Positions 7,736-16,858 are shown, counted from the first letter of the stretch. The stretch: DNA of 64,000 bases from Flavobacterium sp. 5 (GCF_002813295.1 NZ_PHUE01000001.1:2108001-2172000), one strand, 5' to 3'. Made by a program: numbers and translations. The notes: generated from the sequence alone by a model not told the origin.

Positions 7736-9208
7736 ATGTCTAAAAGTTTTAAGATTCCATTAATTTCATTACGTTTTAGAATCTTCATTTCGATGGTTGT
7801 ATTAATCATCGCTACTTCACTTTTACTCATAACCATTTCCATTATTCAGTATAAAAATGTCGCAAAAAAATACAATCAAAGGCGAATAGAAGCAATGGAA
7901 ACCTATGTAAAAAAGCATATTGATTACATGCTTTCAACAACAACTTATCCTTTAAACGATGAAAATATCAAATTAATTTTTAATGATAAAATTCACGAAA
8001 TATCAGATATACAAAATACCGAAATACAAATTTATTCCTTAGATGGAAAATTAATAAAATCATCTAAAGAATCATTTTCTGTAGAAAAATATTCCCCAAC
8101 AGTTTCAAAATTCATTCTCCGATTAGTCAATTCCTCAATTGACAAAAGGTTTCTTGAGGTCAAAACCGTCAACGGAATCAAATACAGATCTTCTTATAGT
8201 CTTATAAAAAATAAGAAATTCAAACCTATTGCAATCCTAAAATTACCAAACATCCCAGATGATGGTTATTACGAAAAAGAATTAAACAATTTCTTAATTC
8301 GATTAGTACAAGTCTATTCGCTAATGATCGCGATAGCATTTGGATTGGCTTATATACTCTCTTCATTTATCACTAAGCCTATTTATGATTTTGCCGAAAG
8401 ATTAAGGGAAACCAGTTTGAATCAGAAGAATGAAAAAATTCCGTTTTCGGCAAAGATTAAAGAAATCAACATGCTGTTGCTCGCCTACAACAGAATGACC
8501 GAAGAACTCGAAAGAAATGCAATTGTACTGGCCCAAAACGAACGTGATTTGGCTTGGAGAGAAATGGCAAAACAAGTGGCTCATGAAATCAAAAATCCGC
8601 TTACACCAATGCGGCTTACAATTCAGAGCTTTCAACGAAAATTTGATCCTGAAGTTCCAAATATTAGACAAAAACTAAATGATTTTTCAGAATCATTAAT
8701 ACAGCAAATTGATACAATGAGTTCGGTAGCTTCGGCATTTTCTGATTTTGCCACTATGCCTGCACAACAAAATGAACTACTAAATGTAGTAGAAGTAATA
8801 GAACTGACCTTGGATATTTTTCATGAAGATTATATTGTTTTCGAATGTTCTGAAAAGGAAATTATATCCAAAATTGACCGAACTCAACTCATCAGAATCA
8901 TTACCAATTTGGTCAAAAATGCTACCCAAGCTATTCCAGAAAACCAAGAAACAAAAATGATATTGGTAACCATACAAAAAACAAAAGACCAAGTTATCAT
9001 CACTATTAAAGACAATGGAACAGGCATAGATCCAGAGCATATTGACAATATTTTTGAACCCAAATTCACTACCAAAAATAGTGGAATGGGTTTAGGTCTC
9101 GGAATTATAAAAAACATTATAGAAAACTACAACGGAACAATTACCTTTGAAACTAAATTTGGAAGAGGAACTATTTTTACGGTTACCCTCCCCATTATTA
9201 ACTCCTAA
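7736..9208 (+). CDS. Membrane sensor histidine kinase (NtrY-like), orphan
   Basis: 490 residues. Layout: membrane helix 1 (about residues 13-38), an extracytoplasmic sensor region (about 40-185), helix 2 (about 190-213), a HAMP-like linker, a HisKA domain with the phospho-acceptor His283 in HEIKNPLTP, and a HATPase_c domain with N box NLVKNATQAI, G1 DNGTGID and G2 GMGLGLGI. It should autophosphorylate on His283 and pass phosphate to a response regulator, but none is encoded nearby. Its ATG lies 2 bp after the hemJ stop, so it is very likely co-transcribed with the haem genes. What it senses cannot be read from the sequence. Confidence 0.9.
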   Translation: MSKSFKIPLISLRFRIFISMVVLIIATSLLLITISIIQYKNVAKKYNQRRIEAMETYVKKHIDYMLSTTTYPLNDENIKLIFNDKIHEISDIQNTEIQIYSLDGKLIKSSKESFSVEKYSPTVSKFILRLVNSSIDKRFLEVKTVNGIKYRSSYSLIKNKKFKPIAILKLPNIPDDGYYEKELNNFLIRLVQVYSLMIAIAFGLAYILSSFITKPIYDFAERLRETSLNQKNEKIPFSAKIKEINMLLLAYNRMTEELERNAIVLAQNERDLAWREMAKQVAHEIKNPLTPMRLTIQSFQRKFDPEVPNIRQKLNDFSESLIQQIDTMSSVASAFSDFATMPAQQNELLNVVEVIELTLDIFHEDYIVFECSEKEIISKIDRTQLIRIITNLVKNATQAIPENQETKMILVTIQKTKDQVIITIKDNGTGIDPEHIDNIFEPKFTTKNSGMGLGLGIIKNIIENYNGTITFETKFGRGTIFTVTLPIINS

Positions 9209-9218
9209 CACAAACGCT

Positions 9219-10001
9219 ATGAACTACGACAATCTTTTAATTACAATAGAAAACAACATTGCTACTGTTGTAATCAATAGACCCAGTAAACTGAATGCTT
9301 TGAATATCGCAACCATAAATGATTTGCATAAAGCCATCAAAGTATTGGGGAAAAACAAAGAAATTCAAGTTATTATACTCACAGGAAGTGGAGAAAAAGC
9401 ATTTGTTGCAGGTGCTGATATTACCGAATTTGCGCATTTTACCATTGAAGAAGGTGCTCAACTAGCGTTTCAAGGACAAGAATTACTTTTTAATTATATA
9501 GAAAATCTAAAAACTCCTGTCATTGCAGCTGTTAATGGTTTTGCTTTAGGAGGAGGATTAGAATTGGCTATGGCTTGTCATATTAGAGTAGCTTCTGATA
9601 ATGCCAAAATGGGGCTTCCTGAAGTTTCTCTTGGTGTTATTCCTGGCTATGGAGGAACGCAACGTTTACCTCAACTAGTTGGTAAAGGACGCGCTATGGA
9701 AATGATAATGACAGCTGGAATGGTCACTGCCGATGAGGCTAAACAATATGGCTTAGTAAATCATGTAGTTCCGCAAGAAGAATTAATCGAATTTGCTATT
9801 TCGATTGCTCAAAAAATCATGAATAACTCTCCTTTTGCCATTGGTAGAGCCATAAAATCAATCAATGCTAATTTTGCTGAGGGCAAAAATGGATATGAAA
9901 CTGAAATAAAAAACTTCGGTCGTTGTTTTGGGACTGAAGATTTCAACGAAGGAACCAAAGCATTTTTAGAAAAAAGAAAACCAGTTTTTAAAGGGAAATA
10001 A
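9219..10001 (+). CDS. Enoyl-CoA hydratase/isomerase (crotonase family)
   Basis: 260 residues from the ATG of MNYDNLLITIE; an upstream ATG at 9147 would overlap the kinase gene by 62 bp and adds a non-family tail. Crotonases hydrate or isomerise acyl-CoA thioesters. The CoA/oxyanion-hole motif AFVAGADITEF is present, as are both catalytic glutamates in their usual 20-residue spacing: Glu115 in LGGGLELAMACH and Glu135 in GLPEVSLGVIPG. The length and GYGGTQRL motif fit short-chain enoyl-CoA hydratase of fatty-acid oxidation. It begins 10 bp after the kinase stop. Its substrate could also be another acyl-CoA. Confidence 0.9.
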   Translation: MNYDNLLITIENNIATVVINRPSKLNALNIATINDLHKAIKVLGKNKEIQVIILTGSGEKAFVAGADITEFAHFTIEEGAQLAFQGQELLFNYIENLKTPVIAAVNGFALGGGLELAMACHIRVASDNAKMGLPEVSLGVIPGYGGTQRLPQLVGKGRAMEMIMTAGMVTADEAKQYGLVNHVVPQEELIEFAISIAQKIMNNSPFAIGRAIKSINANFAEGKNGYETEIKNFGRCFGTEDFNEGTKAFLEKRKPVFKGK

Positions 10002-10058
10002 AATTCAAAAACTCTCTTTTAAAATTAATTATTAAAAAAACAATAAAAAATCAAACGT

Positions 10059-10457
10059 ATGTCGTTCCAACCTGTATTTGCCGAATTCTGGGAAAAAGTA
10101 AAAGAAAGCATCGAAAATAAAACCTATGCCAAATTAACTTTGGCTAAAACTATTGGCGATACCGAATTAAAAAACATTTACGTTCGCCCCGTTTTATTAG
10201 AAAATGACGTGTTTAGTCTTTCTATTATTGCCCGATACAAAACCGAAGAAATTGAAAGTTTCCATTCATTGGAAGAAGCTTTTTTTGTATTAGCTCCTTA
10301 TATGAATAATCCTTTTTTGACTGCATTATTATTCACAATAGAAAACGATATTACCTTCAAATTGAATAAAAAACGTGTTGGAAGTATTATTGAACAAGCG
10401 CCAACTTTCAAGAGCGCTTCAGATGTGATTTTGGAGATGAAAGAGAAGGGCTTGTGA
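10059..10457 (+). CDS. Small conserved-looking protein of unknown function
   Basis: 132 residues, soluble, no signal peptide. The central part (KLTLAKTIGDTELKNIYVRP, then IIARYKTEEI) reminds me of the N-terminal domain of some class I SAM-dependent methyltransferases that begin with a KLTL...LKNIYVRPV segment. There is no methyltransferase domain here or in the next gene, so this would be that domain standing alone. That resemblance is from memory and weak. The gene follows the enoyl-CoA hydratase by 57 bp on the same strand and may be the last gene of the run. Confidence 0.55.
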   Translation: MSFQPVFAEFWEKVKESIENKTYAKLTLAKTIGDTELKNIYVRPVLLENDVFSLSIIARYKTEEIESFHSLEEAFFVLAPYMNNPFLTALLFTIENDITFKLNKKRVGSIIEQAPTFKSASDVILEMKEKGL

Positions 10458-10914
10458 AAACAATCAGGATAATAAATTGTAATCATATTGACTTCTAATT
10501 CCTTTAAAAACATTTAGTTAATTCGTTCAATCTATTATAAAACAACTAATAGACACCTCATTTTTAAAGCAATAAACACAAATAATCATTGCCAAATTGA
10601 TAGATTTGGTTTAACTTCTTATTCTATTACAAGTAAAAGTAGATAGCTCTAATTCTGTCATTCATTAAACGTTACTTTTTAGTATTCCAAAATCTCTAAT
10701 TAAGAATGTTTAGAATCTTTTTTCAATCTTTATCTGATTGTTGAATAAATTTACTCTATTTTTAAAACTTTAGTTTGAATAATCATATCTTTTTACCCCC
10801 CTCAGAGCACAACTTTGACCACTCTCGATTTCAGACTTTAAAAAATTGTTACTTATTTATGATTTTAAAATTAGTTAACACCTAATTGGTATCAATCTTT
10901 AAATCAAATAATTT
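10458..10914. other. Intergenic gap, no gene seen
   Basis: 457 bp of A+T-rich DNA before the LuxR-type regulator. I see no credible reading frame, no strong hairpin terminator and no RNA gene. TAGATTTG at 10601-10608 fits the -7 consensus but is far from the next start and lacks a spaced TTG. Confidence 0.6.
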
Positions 10915-11676
10915 ATGAATCTAAAAATAAACAAGCTAAAAACAGTTTGGGAGGCTGCAGGAGTAACAACAGAACTAACTTCTTTAATTCATCAATTCAA
11001 CTTTGATAAAATTATAAATTCTTTAATTAGTGTAGGACCTTTTTATTTTTATATAATAGATTTTTGTGACATGTCACTATCTAATGTTAGTCCATACATA
11101 TCTGAAATTCATGGATTTAACTCTGAAACAGTTACTTTTGATGATATCTTAAATACAATTCATCCTGATGATATGGAGTTTGTTTCAAAAGCTGAAGCCA
11201 CTTATTTTGAGTTCCTTTATAATAAATTAGGAAAAGAAAATACGCTCAATTACAAAGCAAATTATTCCTTTAGAAGTCGAATGAAAAATGGGGAATATTG
11301 CATGCTCAATCACCAATCTATAATCCTCACAATGGATGATGACTGCCGCATTGGAAAATCCCTCAATATCCACACAAATATAGATCATCTTACCAAAACC
11401 AATACCAATACAATTTCACTTATAGGCTTAAATAATGAGCCCTCATATACTAATATAGATGTGGTTTTTGATTTTAAGAATATCACAGCATTTTCAAAAA
11501 GAGAAATTGAAATTATAAAGCTTATTTCCGAAGGGTATACTAACAAAAAAATTGCTGATTTTCTTGTTATTAGTGAATACACCGTAAAAACTCATCGAAA
11601 AAACATCAATTATAAATCAGGTTCAAAAAACTCAATAGAATTAATTCGTAAATGTTTGCTATTAGGTTTGATTTAA
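10915..11676 (+). CDS. PAS/LuxR-type DNA-binding regulator
   Basis: 253 residues. The N-terminal part (about 30-165) looks like a PAS domain: a FYFYIIDF strand, YISEIHGF, and the HPDDMEFVSKAE stretch common in PAS_3-type folds, then a YSFRSRMKNGEYCML strand pair. The C-terminal about 62 residues are a LuxR helix-turn-helix: FSKREIEIIKLISEG, TNKKIADFLVISEYTVKTH. This architecture is common in Flavobacterium, where a PAS sensor is fused to a LuxR output without a receiver domain. It stands alone between two gaps of several hundred bp, so it has no clear target. The signal sensed is unknown. Confidence 0.85.
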   Translation: MNLKINKLKTVWEAAGVTTELTSLIHQFNFDKIINSLISVGPFYFYIIDFCDMSLSNVSPYISEIHGFNSETVTFDDILNTIHPDDMEFVSKAEATYFEFLYNKLGKENTLNYKANYSFRSRMKNGEYCMLNHQSIILTMDDDCRIGKSLNIHTNIDHLTKTNTNTISLIGLNNEPSYTNIDVVFDFKNITAFSKREIEIIKLISEGYTNKKIADFLVISEYTVKTHRKNINYKSGSKNSIELIRKCLLLGLI

Positions 11677-11761
11677 ACTAGGAAAAACTACTCCAGTACC
11701 ATTTCTACCATAATTCTTACTTTATTAAATATCAGAAATTGTTTCAAGCAACAAAATTAAT

Positions 11762-11798
11762 ACCACAAATACCTATTTGTAGGTATTCTTTTTGTGGT
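11762..11798 (+). terminator. Candidate terminator hairpin after the LuxR-type gene
   Basis: Outer arms ACCACAAA (11762-11769) and TTTGTGGT (11791-11798) enclose inner arms TACCT and AGGTA with a T-rich bulge. It lies about 85 bp after the stop and lacks a clean T-run. The rest of 11677-12040 holds no gene that I can see. Confidence 0.4.
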
Positions 11799-12040
11799 CT
11801 TAAATATAGTACTTTGAAGAATCTAATTTTATCAAAATAAAAAAGCTAATCTTTTAAATATATTCTTAATCACATTGTTGCATCAATATTAATTACTAAA
11901 TAATATTTTTTATAAATAATGACAAATAATGTGTTTTTTATAAGATACATTTCCAGCTTATATTTTAAATAGTAATAACCAACCCGCTAGCCGAAAAGGG
12001 GTAATAGAGTAGGCATACAAATTTTAAAAAACCTAAACAA

Positions 12041-12766
12041 ATGAAATCTATTTCAAAAACGATTTTAGCATTAGTGTTCATTGGATCAATGGCATTTTCA
12101 TGCTCATCAGACAAAGACGAACCTGAACAATCACAACAATTAACGGAGACTCCAACTGCAATCAAAAAATTTGATTCTAGCAACTTCGGGACTTACAAAG
12201 GAGTTTTTATTGGTTCTACTGGCACAATAGAAATAAACCAAGATGAAAACACCAAAACTGCACATTTAGTTATTGATGGTAAAGAATATATATACACTGC
12301 GACAGAAAACAGCACTATTGGACAAGAAACAGTTGGTTTGACTTTTAAAAATGGAGAATCTTCTTTTGATTTCAATGTTGGTGCTTCTGGAGAAGAACCA
12401 AACATTACAAATATTTCAATTGTTGGGCATGCAAACGCTAGTATTGAAATACAAAAAGAAAAATCAGATAAAATCGTAAAATGCTATGTTGGAATTTCTA
12501 CTGATGAAGATGGAAAATCTAATCCAGCTGCATTTAATTTTTGCATCCTTGGGGAGCATCTTATTGGTATTGCCCATAATGATTCTGGCACAGCTTTAAT
12601 AGTAACCGGTACTGTAACAAATAATACTATTACTGGAATTGTAGAGTACACTAAAGGAACTGTGGAAGCAAATATTATAGGCACAATAGAAGGAGAAAAA
12701 GCAGAGGGTACTTGGGCAAATATACATGATGACAATGGCTTCTTTAAGACCGTAAGAGTGCTTTAA
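12041..12766 (+). CDS. Lipoprotein of unknown function, beta-rich
   Basis: 241 residues. The signal peptide ends in a lipobox with Cys21 (AFSC) followed by an acidic SSDKDE stretch, typical of Bacteroidota lipoproteins; the acidic residues after Cys are compatible with surface export. The rest is rich in short strands and glycine (GVFIGSTGTIEI, GTVTNNTITGIVEY, GTIEGEKAEGTWAN). The ending, with paired G-x-x-x-G-T-W strands, suggests a small beta-barrel or sandwich. I do not recognise a named family. The gene stands alone with gaps on both sides and its own terminator. Confidence 0.75.
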   Translation: MKSISKTILALVFIGSMAFSCSSDKDEPEQSQQLTETPTAIKKFDSSNFGTYKGVFIGSTGTIEINQDENTKTAHLVIDGKEYIYTATENSTIGQETVGLTFKNGESSFDFNVGASGEEPNITNISIVGHANASIEIQKEKSDKIVKCYVGISTDEDGKSNPAAFNFCILGEHLIGIAHNDSGTALIVTGTVTNNTITGIVEYTKGTVEANIIGTIEGEKAEGTWANIHDDNGFFKTVRVL

Positions 12767-12792
12767 ATCTTCATCATATATTTTTTTATATC

Positions 12793-12833
12793 AACCCTCC
12801 AAAATTTATTTTTTCCTGGAGGGTTATTTTTTT
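12793..12833 (+). terminator. Intrinsic terminator after the 241-aa lipoprotein
   Basis: Perfect 9-bp arms AACCCTCCA (12793-12801) and TGGAGGGTT (12817-12825) are followed by a run of seven T. It starts 27 bp after the stop at 12766. Confidence 0.9.
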
Positions 12834-12963
12834 ATAACCCTCCGCCCCATTCTACATAAAACTGAACAATGGACGGAAGAATAATAAAAAGAACTTTATT
12901 TACAAACAAAATACAGAGATTCTCTCTCATATTGAAAGCCTTTTAATAATCTATCATTGGATT

Positions 12964-13443
12964 TTAGTTCCCGTGTTGCATTAGTTCTTTCGGAAATTTG
13001 TCTAGAATAAGATTCAAATTGATACCATGCTCCAAATAGGCTTTGAGTCCAGCAAGAACAATGGTAAAACCACCTGTCGAATCCTTAATTGTTTCTAATA
13101 ATTCATCTCCGGTTTTATCAAAACCATAATGTTTGATACTTACAAAAGTAGAACCGTCGCTTAGTGTTTTGAAATTAAAATCAACACTGGTAGGTTGTTC
13201 TGAAGTAAACCAATTAATAGCTATTTTGTGATTAGGAATAATTTCTTTTGCCACTACTTTGGTCGAGAAATTATACATTTCCCATTCCCAAATTACCTCT
13301 TTATCTACTTCTAGCTTGTGGCTACCTTTTGTAAACCAAAAATGTTTGGTCACTTCTGGATCAATAAATGCTTGAAAAACCTCTGAAACAGGTTTTCTAA
13401 TTAGCATATCAGCTTCTGAACATTTTAAATTACTCTCTGACAT
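12964..13443 (-). CDS. SRPBCC / AHSA1-type domain protein
   Basis: 159 residues, soluble. The pattern of the SRPBCC superfamily (START-like, also called activator of Hsp90 ATPase homologue 1-like) is clear: opening ADMLIRKPVSEVFQAFIDPE, then VTKHFWFTKG, VIWEWEMYNF, HKIAINWF, TSVDFNFKTLSDGSTFVSI, and a long C-terminal helix (GFTIVLAGLKAYLEHG). These proteins form a deep hydrophobic pocket and bind diverse small ligands; the bacterial ones are mostly uncharacterised. It lies 72 bp downstream of the HD-domain gene on the same strand, so the two may be co-transcribed. Confidence 0.9.
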   Translation of the reverse strand: MSESNLKCSEADMLIRKPVSEVFQAFIDPEVTKHFWFTKGSHKLEVDKEVIWEWEMYNFSTKVVAKEIIPNHKIAINWFTSEQPTSVDFNFKTLSDGSTFVSIKHYGFDKTGDELLETIKDSTGGFTIVLAGLKAYLEHGINLNLILDKFPKELMQHGN

Positions 13444-13515
13444 AATTGCTGCGTTTTTAAAGTGAATTAAAATTTATGATGACAGGAATTTAGCTTGCAG
13501 TCTGAATTCTAATAT

Positions 13516-14169
13516 CTACAACTCTCCATCCCATTCTGCATAGAACTGCGCCAAAAAACCTTGCATATATTCATGCCTTTTTTGAGCTATTTCCTCGCCA
13601 GTTGGAGTATTCATTTTGTCTTTTAGCAATAATAACTTTTCATAAAAGTGATTTATTGTAGGCGCCACACTATTTTTGTACTCCTCCTTTGTCATGTTCA
13701 ATTTAGGAGCAATTTGAGGGTCATGCATCGGTCTATTCTTGAATCCTCCATAATTGAATGCTCTCGCAATTCCAATGGCACCTATAGCGTCTAAACGATC
13801 CGCGTCCTGAACGATATCCAATTCGATAGACGAGAATACTTTTTCGTTATTTCCTCCCTTAAAAGAGATGTTATCGATGATTTGAATAACATGTGTAATT
13901 GTATCTTCAGAAACACCTTCGCTTTCTAAAAAATCGCGGGCAACTTTTGGACCTACCGTTTCATCTCCATCATGAAATTTACTATCTGCAATATCATGAA
14001 GCAAAGCTCCAAGCTTTACAACTGTCTCATCACAAGTTTCTCTTCGGGCTATTAATAACGCATTTTTATATACTCGCTGAATGTGAAACCAATCGTGACC
14101 GCCTTCAGCATTGGCTAATTTCTCTTTTACAAAAAGGATTGTTTTATTTATTAAATCCAGATTACTCAT
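13516..14169 (-). CDS. HD-domain phosphohydrolase
   Basis: 217 residues, soluble. The HD metal site is visible: HDWFH (His25-His29), then LLHDIAD with His58-Asp59, and the distal Asp in IVQDADRLDAIG (Asp122/Asp124). HD enzymes of this size hydrolyse phosphoester bonds, usually of nucleotides, with a divalent metal. The QDADRLDAIGAIGIAR stretch is typical of the YedJ-like subgroup. The exact substrate is unknown. The gene begins just after the terminator of the lipid operon, so it likely has its own promoter. Confidence 0.9.
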   Translation of the reverse strand: MSNLDLINKTILFVKEKLANAEGGHDWFHIQRVYKNALLIARRETCDETVVKLGALLHDIADSKFHDGDETVGPKVARDFLESEGVSEDTITHVIQIIDNISFKGGNNEKVFSSIELDIVQDADRLDAIGAIGIARAFNYGGFKNRPMHDPQIAPKLNMTKEEYKNSVAPTINHFYEKLLLLKDKMNTPTGEEIAQKRHEYMQGFLAQFYAEWDGEL

Positions 14170-14184
14170 TTGCTATTTTATATT

Positions 14185-14228
14185 TATAAAAAAAGCTGAT
14201 TTTTAAAGTATAAACCTCAAAAATCAGC
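14185..14228 (-). terminator. Intrinsic terminator of the desaturase/plsC unit
   Basis: Perfect 10-bp arms GCTGATTTTT (14195-14204) and AAAAATCAGC (14219-14228) with a 14-nt loop begin 29 bp after the desaturase stop. Read on the reverse strand they are followed by a run of seven T. Confidence 0.9.
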
Positions 14229-14257
14229 AATTTCAATGTATTATTAATTTTAAAAAA

Positions 14258-15244
14258 TTATAGTCTCGCTGGTTCTACCCATTTAAATTGAAATGATTCT
14301 GAAGGAATTACTAATCTTTCAGAGATTCTTGCCATTCTAGCGGGTAATTTCATCAAATAATCACGAGCTTTCTCTGCTTCATCTGTTAAACCTCCAATTT
14401 TGTCGATTTCCCATTTGTCGATTAATTTTTGCATGATTTCCACATAATCGTTGGCAGTATAAACCCCAATTCGTTGTGCTGAATCAGAAAAATGTTCGAA
14501 AGCAGAACTGATTTTATTTCCAGATTCTCTTAAGAAATGTGCAGGCATTACAATTTTAGCTTTCATCATATATTGAAACGCAAGCATCATTTCGCTTGGA
14601 TCTACTTTGAAAATTTCAGTTACAAACTGACTGTATGCATGATGATGACGCATTTCATCACCAGCAATCATTTTACACATTTTTGCTAATTTTTTATCTC
14701 CGTAACTTTTAGCCAATTGCGACACCCTGTTGTGAGAAACATAAGTAGCTAACTCTTGAAAACTTGTGTAAATAAAGTTTTTATAAGGATCTCTGCCAGT
14801 TCCAATATCAAAACCATCGCTAATTAAATGTTGCGTAGTCATTTCTATTTCGCGCATATTCACACGACCGGACAAATACAAGTATTTATTCAATAAATCA
14901 CCATGACGATTTTCTTCACCAGTCCATTGACGAACCCATTTTGACCAGCCATTTCTTGCTTCGTTATCGACGCCTTCTACTTCCATCAACCAGTTTTCGT
15001 AGGTTGGTAGTGCTTCTTCGGTAATCATATCTCCAACCATAGCTACCCAAAAATCATAAGGAAGGTCTTTGGAAATTTCTCTAAGCTCTTTTACTTCTTC
15101 AAGGAAATTATCGCTTTCGGAATTGGGTAAAAAGTCTGATGGCTGCCAAATTTGTTCTACTGGTATCAAGTATTGATCCACAAAGCTATCTACCTTATTT
15201 TCTAGAAATTGCATTACTTCCAGACGAATGTTTTTTATAGACAT
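14258..15244 (-). CDS. Acyl-ACP desaturase (soluble di-iron)
   Basis: 328 residues without membrane helices, the usual size for stearoyl-ACP 9-desaturase-type enzymes. The two di-iron E-x-x-H motifs are present: EENRHGDL (about residues 110-117) and DEMRHHHAY (about 196-204). The enzyme introduces a double bond in acyl chains on acyl carrier protein using O2 and reduced ferredoxin, adjusting membrane fluidity. It lies 13 bp downstream of a plsC gene, so newly desaturated acyl-ACP and the acyltransferases that use acyl chains are encoded together. The gene ends with a strong terminator. Confidence 0.92.
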   Translation of the reverse strand: MSIKNIRLEVMQFLENKVDSFVDQYLIPVEQIWQPSDFLPNSESDNFLEEVKELREISKDLPYDFWVAMVGDMITEEALPTYENWLMEVEGVDNEARNGWSKWVRQWTGEENRHGDLLNKYLYLSGRVNMREIEMTTQHLISDGFDIGTGRDPYKNFIYTSFQELATYVSHNRVSQLAKSYGDKKLAKMCKMIAGDEMRHHHAYSQFVTEIFKVDPSEMMLAFQYMMKAKIVMPAHFLRESGNKISSAFEHFSDSAQRIGVYTANDYVEIMQKLIDKWEIDKIGGLTDEAEKARDYLMKLPARMARISERLVIPSESFQFKWVEPARL

Positions 15245-15257
15245 TATATATTAATTA

Positions 15258-15992
15258 TTAAATTTTTATTCCGTTTACAATAGCCGACTCGGTTTTTTGC
15301 ATGATTTCTTTAAACTCAAAATCTTTTACCGCGAATGCTTCGTGCACTACAAAGGTAATACGATTTCCTAAACCATAAGGAAAAGTTCCATATTTTACTA
15401 GTTTCCAAGAATTATTAATGCTTATTGGAACTACATATGCCGATGGAGCATTTTTGCATAATATTTTCAAACCTGTTTCTGCAAATTCCTTTGGTTTTCC
15501 GTCTTTACTTCGTGTTCCTTCTGGAAAAATTACTGCTGAACGTTTATGTTCTTCTATGTAATCTGCAATTTTTTTAATAGCAGGTATAGCTTGTTTTGGA
15601 TTTTTTCTATCTATAACTACCGATCCCCCATGTCTTAAATTATAAGAAACACTTGGAATTCCTTTAGCTAATTCTTTTTTGCTAACGAATTTTGGGTGAA
15701 ATCTTCTTAAATACCAAATTGACATAATGATATCATACAAACTCTGATGATTCGCTACAAAAATGATAGGCACTCCTTTTGGAATACTTTCTCTGTTTTC
15801 AAAACTAAAAGTCGTTCCTAATAATATAACAATCTTTAGTAATATAAAGTTAAGATAATCAACGCTTTTTTTATGCGCCTGATAACCAAAAACATTCAAA
15901 CAAATCCATTGAATTGGGTGAAACACCGACAAAGTCAACAGAATTAAAACTAAAACGATAAAAGATAAGGGATACGAAATTAACTTCTGCAT
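15258..15992 (-). CDS. plsC: 1-acyl-glycerol-3-phosphate acyltransferase, copy 1
   Basis: 244 residues from the ATG of MQKLISYPLSF; an upstream in-frame ATG would add 25 residues of unlikely sequence. PlsC adds the second acyl chain to lysophosphatidic acid at the inner membrane. Motif I NHQSLYD (residues 81-87) holds the catalytic His82 and Asp87; motif III FPEGTRS is present. The first about 30 residues are hydrophobic. It is closely related to the next gene (16124-16858), which encodes the same length. TACTTTTG at 16009-16016 on the reverse strand fits a -7 element close to the start. Confidence 0.9.
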   Translation of the reverse strand: MQKLISYPLSFIVLVLILLTLSVFHPIQWICLNVFGYQAHKKSVDYLNFILLKIVILLGTTFSFENRESIPKGVPIIFVANHQSLYDIIMSIWYLRRFHPKFVSKKELAKGIPSVSYNLRHGGSVVIDRKNPKQAIPAIKKIADYIEEHKRSAVIFPEGTRSKDGKPKEFAETGLKILCKNAPSAYVVPISINNSWKLVKYGTFPYGLGNRITFVVHEAFAVKDFEFKEIMQKTESAIVNGIKI

Positions 15993-16123
15993 ACTATTAA
16001 ATTTAGCACAAAAGTAATAAATATATATTTTATTTATAGCCATTTCAGAAAACAGCTGGATTTTCATTATAAAATTACTTTGTATTTTACACTAAAAGTA
16101 AAGGAAACAGAGGAATTGTAATT

Positions 16124-16858
16124 TTAAACTTTCACACCTTGAACAATGGCATTTTGTGTTTTTTTCATGACCTCTTCAAATGAAAAATCACTTATTTTCA
16201 AAGGTCTATGAACTGTAAAAACAATGTGATTTCCAAAACTTAAAGGAAAATAACCATATTGATATACTTTCCATGAATCATTAATACTTATAGGGACAAC
16301 GTATGCTGATGGTGCATATTTACATAAAATTTTAAGTCCGCTTTCTGCAAATTCCTTTGGTTCTCCTGTTTTACTTCGCGTTCCTTCCGGAAAAATAACA
16401 GCGGAGTAATTTTCTTTTTCAATATATTCGGCCAAAGATTTTATTTTCGGAATAGCTTGTTTGGGGTTATTTCGATCAATAAGTACATATTCCGCATTGC
16501 GTAAAAAATAAGAAACACTTGGTATACCCTTTGCAAGTTCTTTTTTCGTTACAAAAAAGCAATTAAATTTTCTCAAATACCAAATAATTCCGGCGGTGTC
16601 AAGTAAACTTTGATGATTAGCCACAAATATAACGGGAACGTTTTTGGGAATAAACTCAATATTTTCAAAAGTAAATCTACTGCCTAAAATATGATTACAC
16701 TTTAAACTGATATAAGCTATATAATTAAAGATTGTTTGTAATCCCTGATTTCCAAAAAGCTTAAAAGCAACCCATTCTATTGGTTGCAAAATACACATAA
16801 TTGTAAAATAGATAGCATAATATACCATCGTTACTGGATATAATAAAAACTTCTTCAT
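16124..16858 (-). CDS. plsC: 1-acyl-glycerol-3-phosphate acyltransferase, copy 2
   Basis: 244 residues from the ATG of MKKFLLYPVTM, which aligns with the start of copy 1; a longer frame would add 16 residues. Motif I NHQSLLD and motif III FPEGTRS match PlsC. Stretches such as KKELAKGIPSVSY, RNNPKQAIPKIK and KYAPSAYVVPISIN are nearly the same as in copy 1, so the two arose by tandem duplication. Differences lie in the N-terminal helix and around residues 95-110. The two copies may prefer different acyl chains, or one may serve a non-phospholipid acceptor; this cannot be read from sequence. Confidence 0.9.
   Translation of the reverse strand: MKKFLLYPVTMVYYAIYFTIMCILQPIEWVAFKLFGNQGLQTIFNYIAYISLKCNHILGSRFTFENIEFIPKNVPVIFVANHQSLLDTAGIIWYLRKFNCFFVTKKELAKGIPSVSYFLRNAEYVLIDRNNPKQAIPKIKSLAEYIEKENYSAVIFPEGTRSKTGEPKEFAESGLKILCKYAPSAYVVPISINDSWKVYQYGYFPLSFGNHIVFTVHRPLKISDFSFEEVMKKTQNAIVQGVKV

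Noticed and set aside
13899..14189. Forward 96-codon frame over the HD-domain gene
   Set aside because: It is antisense to a well-supported enzyme gene and its product has no recognisable features.
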